From positions 1 to 64,000 of the forward strand of contig NZ_JAMYFE010000103.1 of NCBI RefSeq assembly GCF_024129865.1: DNA of 64,000 bases, in the 5' to 3' direction. Shown piece after piece: positions 36,254 through 43,718 of this stretch; position 1 is the stretch's first letter; each line of letters begins with the position of its first letter. Below the pieces are notes generated by a model. That model was given only the letters and a program-made list of their open reading frames with translations. It ran no database searches and was not told the DNA's origin. The stretch is from Stieleria tagensis. GTDB lineage: Bacteria; Planctomycetota; Planctomycetia; Pirellulales; Pirellulaceae. The translations under genes and the position numbers were made by a program.

Positions 36254-36642
36254 CAATGACGGGCCAATAGCACGAGAATGCAGCTGCCGTCATCGATCAC
36301 GTTGATGCCGGCGTCGCGTGCGGATTGGCTGGCCTGCTCATCTTCGGCGCCCGGTTGCATCCAAATGTTCTTGACACCTGCGGCGATCGCATCGGCGATC
36401 ACGCGGCGTGTGACTTCTGGTGGCGTGATGATCGACAGGGATTCGGGGACGATGGAAAGGTCCGTGATTTTCGGATAAGCCTTGTGGCCGTCGATTTCTT
36501 CGGTGACCGGGTTCAGCGGATAGGTCTCGCGGCCGGAGGCGAGCAGGGCTTTGAAAACCTTGTAGCCGTATTTGTGTGTGCGAGCAGAAGCGCCGGCGAC
36601 GGCGTAGGTTTTCGCAGCGAGAAAACTTTCGATTGAGTTCAT
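36253..36642 (-). CDS. CoA-binding domain protein (YccU-like)
   Basis: 129-aa Rossmann-fold protein of the CoA_binding_2 family, the usual length. Family marks: YAVAGASARTHKYGYKVFKA at 13-32, TYPLNPVTEEIDGHKAYPKI, LSIITPPEVTRRVIADAIAA, and GVKNIWMQPGAEDEQASQSA. It overlaps the GNAT gene by one base; both families handle CoA compounds, which fits a shared, unknown role. A divergent promoter region (36643-36729) separates it from the DUF1569 remnant. Confidence 0.92.
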   Translation of the reverse strand: MNSIESFLAAKTYAVAGASARTHKYGYKVFKALLASGRETYPLNPVTEEIDGHKAYPKITDLSIVPESLSIITPPEVTRRVIADAIAAGVKNIWMQPGAEDEQASQSARDAGINVIDDGSCILVLLARH

Positions 36643-36729
36643 AACGCGTTTCGTCTCGAGGGTTGGTGCTGCTTTGACAAAGCTTGCGACTGCGGTTTCA
36701 ACAATGATGCAACGCGTTAAACTAACCCC

Positions 36730-37100
36730 ATGGAACCACTGCGTGAACTACACTTCGACGATCTGAACGCGGCGATTGAAGAGGCACAGTCGCTGCTGAA
36801 CACCGGCTACAATCGGAATGGCAACTGGTCGCTGGGACAAATCTCCCCCGAAAATGAATCAAAGGCTTGCGAATTCACCCGCAGGGCCAACGCTGATTCC
36901 GGTTCATGCGAGGCATCGTAAAGAATGCGTTTTGCGGAAGCGGCCAAGATATGGCCCCGTTTATCCCCGGCACTACTGGCCCCCGCAAAGCCGGCTGTCG
37001 GTCTACTAGATCAACAGCCAGCAAAGGCGTGGGAGAAGCGATCCGATCCGTTCGTCGCTGCGAGTCTGACCATCGCTGGTGCAGGGCACGTTATGGTCGG
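36730..37100 (+). pseudogene. Decayed DUF1569-like gene
   Basis: The first 40 residues (MEPLRELHFDDLNAAIEEAQ, NTGYNRNGNWSLGQIS) look like the start of a DUF1569/DinB-like protein, with the usual GNWSLGQI. After that the frame degenerates. Pieces in other frames resemble the later part: RGIVKNAFCGSGQDMAPFIP from ~36908, then KPAVGLLDQQPAKAWEKRSD from ~36990. Frame changes and a stop at 36919 indicate a pseudogene. The assignment rests on short patterns. Bases 37101-37256 hold nothing recognised. Confidence 0.45.
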
Positions 37101-37256
37101 TGCGGACGAGTACACGTCTGTCTGAAAAATCGAACCCGTCCATGCCATGAATCGGCTGGTCATTGAATCGGCTGGTCATTGAACGCCATCAACTCGACTC
37201 CTTGTGGTACATCGCCATGGAGCATGGCGGATGTGCCACCTGGAACTCGCTAGGAA

Positions 37257-37832
37257 TCAAGGCGATGTCGACCGAAGATACCTTTCTTGGATGCGTCGAC
37301 GGTTTCTTGCCGTTTCGACTTCGACGAGCGATTTCAGTGAGTGGCTGAAGACGCTTGACGACAATCGCCAAGTCAACAGCACTGCAACAAAGCAAATCAA
37401 CAAAATCACAGGCAAGCCGTTCCAAAGAAGGATCATGATGTTTCGCGCGGATTCGTCCGTTCCGCCTTGAGAAACATGGAATTGAGTGAATCGCTGTTTC
37501 ACGTTGCTAGGCGACGAGCGAAGGTTTTTTTCCCACTTGTCAAGATCCCAGTCAGCTTGCTCAATCGCACTTTGAATGATCTCGAGGTTGACATAGTTGT
37601 CCAACACGATCAGCCCGAATGAAAACGCGATCGCGAAAATCGCGGTGATAAAAAGCATCTCACCGTAGAAACGCGAGACGGATGCCATTTCTTTCCGGAC
37701 ATAGCGAAGACGAAATCGGCCTTTAGAATTCTTGCAATTCTCTAGAATCAGTCGTCGTATGTCCGATGGCATGGCAACGATAGCCATTATGAACATCAAC
37801 GCAAAACAGCAGCCATAAAGTGCCAAAATCAT
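37257..37832 (-). CDS. Membrane protein of unknown function
   Basis: 191 aa from ATG 37832; one codon further upstream is a TTG. Hydrophobic segments: 1-21 (MILALYGCCFALMFIMAIVA), ~58-80 (LFITAIFAIAFSFGLIVLDN) and ~133-157 (ILLWNGLPVILLICFVAVLL). The loops are basic between helices 1 and 2 (NCKNSKGRFRLRYVRKE), and the C-terminus is basic. No family was recognised. It stands alone with no clear partner. Confidence 0.65.
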   Translation of the reverse strand: MILALYGCCFALMFIMAIVAMPSDIRRLILENCKNSKGRFRLRYVRKEMASVSRFYGEMLFITAIFAIAFSFGLIVLDNYVNLEIIQSAIEQADWDLDKWEKNLRSSPSNVKQRFTQFHVSQGGTDESARNIMILLWNGLPVILLICFVAVLLTWRLSSSVFSHSLKSLVEVETARNRRRIQERYLRSTSP

Positions 37833-38214
37833 CAACCCACTCCGATCAAAACGTGTTCACTTCGCCAACGTGCTACGTGACGTCGCAGACACACATTCGG
37901 TAGCTGCGTCTCGTTCACATTGCGTCTTAGCGTCATCCGCATTCAGGGCGGTCTATTCGGGGTTCATGCGAAACGGAGTGCGAGTGACGGTATCGGAAGA
38001 CCGCCTATAAGATAATTCGTTTGCAAGGCATTTGGCAAGGTCCAAGCAATTTCCGAAGGGATGGATTGGAACCCGTTTTGTTCGCAAGCTCCTTTTTTGG
38101 GATTCATATTCGAATAACATGGTCCGATTGAAGAGTTAGATTGATCCCGCCTTTGGCGGCGTTGAAAACAAAGTAAGAACAGCGCGCTGAAACAATTGGT
38201 GTCGCAGAAAGGCT
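37833..38214. other. Intergenic region with small GC hairpin
   Basis: 382 bp between the membrane-protein start and the end of the DUF1592 operon. CCGCC-TTT-GGCGG at 38147-38159 lies 55 bp after the DUF1592 stop and may act as a terminator, but there is no T-run. The right-most part should carry the promoter of the membrane protein. No gene was seen. Confidence 0.4.
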
Positions 38215-41040
38215 TTATCGACTGTGAAATAGCTCGCTTTGAATCAGTTCATGAACCAGCGAGCGAACGCCGAATTGGTTGGCAGTGGCGCTGTCGACGA
38301 TTCGTTCGATCGTGGCTCGATCTGCAAACGATGTGGTTGCTCCCGTGGAATAGACCAGCAGGCGATCGACCAACATACGCGCGATCGCGCGTTCATCGTT
38401 GGCAAGGATTTGTTTCAGCTCTCGGATATCCTTGAACGACTTGCCATCGGCGAGCTGGTACGACGGATCAACCGGCAGGCCTTCGTTGTAGCGAATCGTA
38501 TGGTCCTGCTTTCTCAGTTCCGCCTTGGCCGGATCCAAAATGCGATAGTGATCGCGATACCGTCCGACCGGATCAAAACTTTCCAAGGCGACGCCGGGTG
38601 GATCGATTTTGGCATGGCACGATGCGCAGTGACTCGCACTGCGGTGTTTTTCCAATTGTTGGCGAATCGTCACGGCTCCGCGAATATCGGGCTCGACCGC
38701 CGGGATGCCCGGCGGTGGCGGTGGCGACGGCGCTGCGAGCACTCGCTCGAGAACCCACACGCCGCGAACGACCGGCGACGTGTTGGTGCCGTTTGCCGTC
38801 ACCTTCAGTACAGACGCTTGTGTCAACACGCCACCACGAACAGAGTCATCGGGAAGCTTGACGACCGTGGGTTCCATGCCTGACACGCCCTTGATCTGGT
38901 AGTGTTCTGCCAGTCTGCGATTAATGGTCACGACGTCGGACTCAACCAGATTCCGCGCGGGCAGGTCGTTCGCAAGTAAATGCTGAAAGAACGCCTGGGA
39001 CTCCTTCAACATCGAGGTGTGAAGAACGGCGTCGTACTCTGGGTACAAGTGGGTGTCGGGACTCGTAAAGTCGATTTCGTACAGGTCGAGCCATTGTCCC
39101 AAAAAGTCCTGAACAAACCGTTGCGATCGCTGATCGGACAACAGACGTTCGGTCTGCTGGCGAAGAATTTTTGGCTGCGAAAGTTTACCGGTGTTCGCAA
39201 GCTGCATGAGTTCACGATCGGGAGCAGAACACCACAGAAAATATGCGAGTCGTTCGGCCAAGGCAAATTCGTCGGAGTATTCCGTTTCCGCGATCGTTTT
39301 TGGCAACGTTGACTGGTGATACAAGAATTGCGGCGAAGTGAAAATCGCCTTGTATCCGGTTCGCATAGATGATTCAAACGAGACGCCTTCGTCCAGCCAT
39401 TGATGCACAAACTTGACGTATCGAGCCGATTCGTCGTCGGAGACCGGTCGTCGAAATGCGAGCGGTAGGATCCGCTGAATCAACCGCGTCGCGTCCGCTT
39501 TGGCGTTCGTCGGTTCCAATGCCAGCGTCCGAATCAATGCACCGGGATGTTCGGCATTCTGATAAATCGGTTCACCACCGTAAGACGGCAACACGCTGCC
39601 GATCGGTAAGTTGTGGGGAGGCTTTTGGTAGTCAGGCAACGGGTCGGCTCCCTTTCGCTTGCCCGCCAAGATTTGTTTTACGACCTGTGATCGTTTGCGT
39701 GAGTATTCCCGTGCCGGAAATTTGGCATTCCGGTTGATTCTGCCCCCCAGCGGTGTCCATGTGTTGCCACCGGGCGGCCAATCGCTGGGTAGCGTCTTGG
39801 GGTCCGCTGGAATAATCGGCGGCGAATGCAGTTGTTCGTTCGGGTCGTCGTTCTTAGCGCCCTCGATCGATTTGGTGGCGACACCACCGAACAAAATCTG
39901 TTCTCCAGGCGGCGGCCAAGTCTCCACCAGCGGACCTTCAATCTCAAGCCATTGCACGCAGACGCCCGGCCCTTTCCAATTCACCTGCTGGTAACCTTTG
40001 TTGACGGGGAATCGGTAAATCGGCAACTCCGAAGGATACAGGTGCAAGAAGTGCCCACGTAAAAGTTCACCCTGCCACTGGTGAATTTGCGGCCTGTCCG
40101 ATTCGATTTCAAAGTGTTCGAGCAACCGGTGTTTGACTTTCAGCGACTCCTTGTGACCGTTGCCTCCGACCCGCATGGTCAGTGCGATTGGGTCGCTCGT
40201 ATTAATTTTGTAGGCCGAGACTTTGATTCGATAAATACCGGTTCGTGGGACGACGTATTGTCCCCACAGGGCATGATGGTTCGACATCGCTTCGGTGGCA
40301 TAAAGATTCATCCCATCAATCACTGGCAACGCCGGATGCTGCGCCCGGTAGGTCAGCATGTAGCCGCTGTTATTGAGCAGAGAGAGCCGAAACGTTTGTG
40401 TTACGGGGCGTTCGGTGAAACGGACCGCTTGGTCGATGGCTGCATCAATGGCTTCGAGATAGGCTTCCATCTGAACGCTGGAGACGTTCAGTGCCGAACC
40501 GACAGTCGTAAAGCCCTCTGCCTTGGCATCGGTCGGCAGCAGATCCACAATGTCGAGTGGAGTTTGCAACAAATCGGACAGGGTCGTTTGAAATTCGATC
40601 GCATTGAGTCGTCGCGCGGTCACTCGACCTTGCTCGGTTTGCACCGCCTGCTGAGCCCTGGTCAATGAGGACGCCAACGGGGTGAGCACTTGTTGGAGTT
40701 CAACCGCTGTCGGCTTGTCGGCATCTTCGGGCGGCATTTCTCCCGAGGAAATACGATCATGAACCAGTTGCCAGGCATCGAAGGTTTTCCGATCACTCAG
40801 GTCAGAAACAAGCGAATCCAACTCAAACTCTCCTTCGTTGGCACCGTCGCCGTGACAATCAGCACAATACTGATTGAAGAACGGCGCAAGCGTTTGCGTG
40901 GGAATTCGCTCGTTGGCCATCAACGATGTAGCCAGAAGGAATGGCAGCATCCCGCTGAGCCGACAAACAGAACGAGAGCGACCGGTCGCGGATTTTGCCA
41001 GGGTTTTCGCGACGAGTAAGACAATATTGATCCGACTCAT
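38215..41040 (-). CDS. DUF1592-family planctomycete cytochrome
   Basis: Exported dihaem-type protein of 941 aa. A signal segment (GMLPFLLATSLMANE, ~30-43) is followed by CADCH at 59-63 and GEMPPEDADKP. DUF1587 follows (VTARRLNAIEFQTTLSDLLQ), then a long middle and the DUF1592/1588 part (RLAYFLWCSAPDREL, GGVLTQASVLKVTANGTNTS). A second haem motif CASCH is near residue 804 (AKIDPPGVALESFD), then the DUF1585-like end HELIQSELFHSR. The ATG at 41040 overlaps the DUF1552 stop (ATGA). A later ATG at residue 31 would also give a signal peptide. It is the last gene of the 50.3-38.2 kb operon. Confidence 0.9.
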   Translation of the reverse strand: MSRINIVLLVAKTLAKSATGRSRSVCRLSGMLPFLLATSLMANERIPTQTLAPFFNQYCADCHGDGANEGEFELDSLVSDLSDRKTFDAWQLVHDRISSGEMPPEDADKPTAVELQQVLTPLASSLTRAQQAVQTEQGRVTARRLNAIEFQTTLSDLLQTPLDIVDLLPTDAKAEGFTTVGSALNVSSVQMEAYLEAIDAAIDQAVRFTERPVTQTFRLSLLNNSGYMLTYRAQHPALPVIDGMNLYATEAMSNHHALWGQYVVPRTGIYRIKVSAYKINTSDPIALTMRVGGNGHKESLKVKHRLLEHFEIESDRPQIHQWQGELLRGHFLHLYPSELPIYRFPVNKGYQQVNWKGPGVCVQWLEIEGPLVETWPPPGEQILFGGVATKSIEGAKNDDPNEQLHSPPIIPADPKTLPSDWPPGGNTWTPLGGRINRNAKFPAREYSRKRSQVVKQILAGKRKGADPLPDYQKPPHNLPIGSVLPSYGGEPIYQNAEHPGALIRTLALEPTNAKADATRLIQRILPLAFRRPVSDDESARYVKFVHQWLDEGVSFESSMRTGYKAIFTSPQFLYHQSTLPKTIAETEYSDEFALAERLAYFLWCSAPDRELMQLANTGKLSQPKILRQQTERLLSDQRSQRFVQDFLGQWLDLYEIDFTSPDTHLYPEYDAVLHTSMLKESQAFFQHLLANDLPARNLVESDVVTINRRLAEHYQIKGVSGMEPTVVKLPDDSVRGGVLTQASVLKVTANGTNTSPVVRGVWVLERVLAAPSPPPPPGIPAVEPDIRGAVTIRQQLEKHRSASHCASCHAKIDPPGVALESFDPVGRYRDHYRILDPAKAELRKQDHTIRYNEGLPVDPSYQLADGKSFKDIRELKQILANDERAIARMLVDRLLVYSTGATTSFADRATIERIVDSATANQFGVRSLVHELIQSELFHSR

Positions 41041-42338
41041 GATGTCATCTCCAATCCGCGAATGGTGCCCGTGCTGCTACCGAATCGATCAATCGGTAAC
41101 CCCATTCGTTGCAACATGCTGACATAAATATTCGAGAGCGGTTCGTTGTTAGTGCGATCGAAACCGAGGTGCTGTCCATGCTTGAATCCGCCACCGGCGA
41201 GCACCACGGGGACGTTGGTGTTGTTGTGGCTGGATGCATTTCCCAGATCGCTGCCAAACAAAACCATTGTCCGATCCAACAGCGTGTCATCCTCTTCCTT
41301 GGTTGCATCAAGTTTTGCAAGAAAGTCACGAAGGATGCCAAGGTGTTGTTTCTCGATAATGGCGAGTTGGGCCAGCTTTTCTTTGTTCTTTCCGTGGTGC
41401 GACAACGTGTGGTAGCCTTCGGTGACGGCAGCGATGGGGGGAACGGCAAACCAGCCCACCGACATGACGGTGGCAATTCGCGTCGAGTCGGTTTGCAGTG
41501 CCAGTGCGATCAAGTCATACATCAACTTTGATCGCCCGATCGTGTCGGCCTGGTCGCGAATGTCTGTCGGCTCTTTCGCATCGACCTGCGGTTTCGGCTT
41601 TCGCTCCCATTCCTGTTGCCGCATCATTTCCTGTTCGACCTCGCGAACGCTGGTCGTGTACTCGTCGAATTTTTCCCGGTCATGGCGACTAAGCTTCTTG
41701 CGAAGATTTGCTGCCTCGTTCATCACCATGTCCATCACGCTGGCGCCTTGCCGTAGTCGCGTGATCTGGTCATCAATTTCTGCGGACGAACCAGGGGTGA
41801 ACAGTTTGCGAAACACCTTCGATGGTGACTCCTCGCCGGGGATCGGCACGCCGCTACGAGTCCACGAGAGCGAACCACCGCCGTTTGCGCTCAGCACCAG
41901 CGATGGAATCCTGGTCTGGCTGCCGAGTGATTCGGCTACCAACTGGTCGACCGAGATACTGTTGCGAAAACTGCCGCTTCCCGGATGTGGGGCGGCGGTC
42001 AGGAACGATTTTTCGGCGGCGTGTCCGCCATCAACACTGGGATGCGATATGCCCGAGAACACGGTCATTTGCTTGCGAAGATCGCCGAGCACTTCCAAAT
42101 AGGGCGAAGGGGTATAATCGAATCCCGTCTGTTCTGGCACAAAGTACGGCATGTGCAAGCCAAGGTTGTTGCAGATGAACACCGCGCGACGCGGCTTGCC
42201 GTCGGACTCCGGTGCCAGTCGTCGTTCGTTTTCGGCTGCCTGAACCGGCGTCTGCGATTGTAAAAACGGTAGAGCAAGTGTGACACCGGCGCCCTGGAGA
42301 AGCTGTCGCCGCGTCCGGGGAGGAGGGTTGGTTTTCAT
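41037..42338 (-). CDS. DUF1552 protein, Tat-type export signal
   Basis: 433 aa, same family as 3492-4784 and closely similar in layout. The twin-arginine leader is TRRQLLQGAGVTLALPFLQS. Family blocks: FSGISHPSVDGGHAAEKSFL, RSKLMYDLIALALQTDSTRI, TMVLFGSDLGNASSHNNTNV, LAGGGFKHGQHLGFDRTNNE, and the end SSTGTIRGLE. Its start lies 67 bp after the other DUF1552 gene and its end overlaps the DUF1592 start. Function is unknown; two unlike DUF1552 copies in one operon suggest distinct partners for the two DUF1592 proteins. Confidence 0.91.
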   Translation of the reverse strand: MKTNPPPRTRRQLLQGAGVTLALPFLQSQTPVQAAENERRLAPESDGKPRRAVFICNNLGLHMPYFVPEQTGFDYTPSPYLEVLGDLRKQMTVFSGISHPSVDGGHAAEKSFLTAAPHPGSGSFRNSISVDQLVAESLGSQTRIPSLVLSANGGGSLSWTRSGVPIPGEESPSKVFRKLFTPGSSAEIDDQITRLRQGASVMDMVMNEAANLRKKLSRHDREKFDEYTTSVREVEQEMMRQQEWERKPKPQVDAKEPTDIRDQADTIGRSKLMYDLIALALQTDSTRIATVMSVGWFAVPPIAAVTEGYHTLSHHGKNKEKLAQLAIIEKQHLGILRDFLAKLDATKEEDDTLLDRTMVLFGSDLGNASSHNNTNVPVVLAGGGFKHGQHLGFDRTNNEPLSNIYVSMLQRMGLPIDRFGSSTGTIRGLEMTS

Positions 42339-42404
42339 GGGGATTCTGTGTTCAAGTTTTGATTCGATTTTGCGTTGCCAGACATGCTGTTTTTTCTGCT
42401 CGAT

Positions 42405-43718
42405 TCATCCAATCCCCTCGATGCCTTGGAAAGCAACTTGGTTGAACTGGTCGGCTTGGATTCCAAACAGTCGCAGCAGCGATAGATGCAGCTGCGACAA
42501 AATCGAATTTTCCGGGCATGTGAGATGTCTGCCCGTTTGGAGACGTCCACCAGCGTTGCCGAAGAGGGCCACTGGGATGTTCTTTGGTTCGTGGACGTTG
42601 CCATCTTTCATTCCGGAACCGTACATCACCACGCTGTTGTCCAGCAAAGACCCGTTGCCTTCATCAATCTCACTCATTCGGCCCAGGAAGTACGCCGTTT
42701 GCGAAGCAAACCATTTCGTCACGATGTTGTAGTCGCGAATCTTGTCGGGATCATTCCGGTGGTGTGATAGCTCATGGTGATTGCGGCGGATCTTGGGATC
42801 GGCAAAGTCATAGACGACTCGACTGATGCTGTGCCCCATGACCAGTGTCGCTACGCGCGTGCTGTCGGTTTGCAACGCTAACAGCATGATGTCCATCATC
42901 AGCTTCATTTGCTCGGCATAGTTGCTGGAGCTCGCTGATGATTGTGGCCGATGCTTGGCGGCAATCTCTGAGTTGCGGGCGAAGTTCTTGCCGGGATTGG
43001 AAGTCTTGCGCAGTTTGACTTGCAGGTCTTGAATGCTGTCGGTGTACTGCTGCAGTCGCTGACGATCGAGATGGCTAATCTTGGCTTTCAGTGATTTGGA
43101 TTGCTGCCAGATTTCATTGACGATTGCTTCGCGGCGACGGGCGGCATCACGACCCGCCTGGGATTGACCGAAGAAGACCTCGTCGAAAGCTTGCTGCGGA
43201 TTGATCTGAGGTTCAATTTTGTTTGTCGCACTGCTCCATGAAATCGAATTTCCAAAACTCCGCGGTCGATCCCCAAACGCTCCCTGGCTGGGTGGTTCCA
43301 TTGCAAGATTCAGCGAGGGCAAAAACGTCTGGTCGGCAAAGTGATGGGCCAGCATTTGATCCAGCGATGGCCGGGCGACGATGGTTCCGTTTGCTTCGGG
43401 TGCGAAATCGTGCCCGCTCAAGAACCCGCTTGTTTGACCGAGATGGCCGCCCAGCGGATTGTCGAGACCCGTGAAGAAATTGGCTTGAGACGAAAACTCC
43501 GCCAATGGCTCCAGGCTGCCGGTCAGTCTGAGGCGGCCAGCGTCCAGCTTTGGTTGCCAAGCGTCTGGGTAGACACCATTGGGGAAAAACAAGGTGACGA
43601 ACCGTTGTGGTGGGACGTCGGTGGTTGGTGTCGCAAACGATTCGAGTCGAGGCAGCAGCAACGAGCCCGCGATCGCGGTGCAAAAATTTCTTCGTGAATG
43701 TTTTGCATGATTAATCAT
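42405..43718 (-). CDS. DUF1552 protein, divergent copy, Tat-type export signal
   Basis: 437 aa from ATG 43718, chosen because it gives a twin-arginine leader (MINHAKHSRRNFCTAIAGSL) and overlaps the DUF1592 stop by 8 bp. Family blocks are recognisable but divergent: FTGLDNPLGGHLGQTSGFLS, MKLMMDIMLLALQTDSTRVA, SVVMYGSGMKDGNVHEPKNI, LFGNAGGRLQTGRHLTCPEN. The ending GIQADQFNQVAFQGIEGIG lacks the SSTGTLRGLE tail of the other two copies. It sits directly after the DUF1592 gene at 43711-46530, its likely functional partner. Confidence 0.88.
   Translation of the reverse strand: MINHAKHSRRNFCTAIAGSLLLPRLESFATPTTDVPPQRFVTLFFPNGVYPDAWQPKLDAGRLRLTGSLEPLAEFSSQANFFTGLDNPLGGHLGQTSGFLSGHDFAPEANGTIVARPSLDQMLAHHFADQTFLPSLNLAMEPPSQGAFGDRPRSFGNSISWSSATNKIEPQINPQQAFDEVFFGQSQAGRDAARRREAIVNEIWQQSKSLKAKISHLDRQRLQQYTDSIQDLQVKLRKTSNPGKNFARNSEIAAKHRPQSSASSSNYAEQMKLMMDIMLLALQTDSTRVATLVMGHSISRVVYDFADPKIRRNHHELSHHRNDPDKIRDYNIVTKWFASQTAYFLGRMSEIDEGNGSLLDNSVVMYGSGMKDGNVHEPKNIPVALFGNAGGRLQTGRHLTCPENSILSQLHLSLLRLFGIQADQFNQVAFQGIEGIG

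Noticed and set aside
41422-42102. Plus-strand open frame (226 codons) opposite the DUF1552 gene
   Set aside because: Same reason: antisense to a clear DUF1552 gene, low-complexity Ser/Arg-rich translation.
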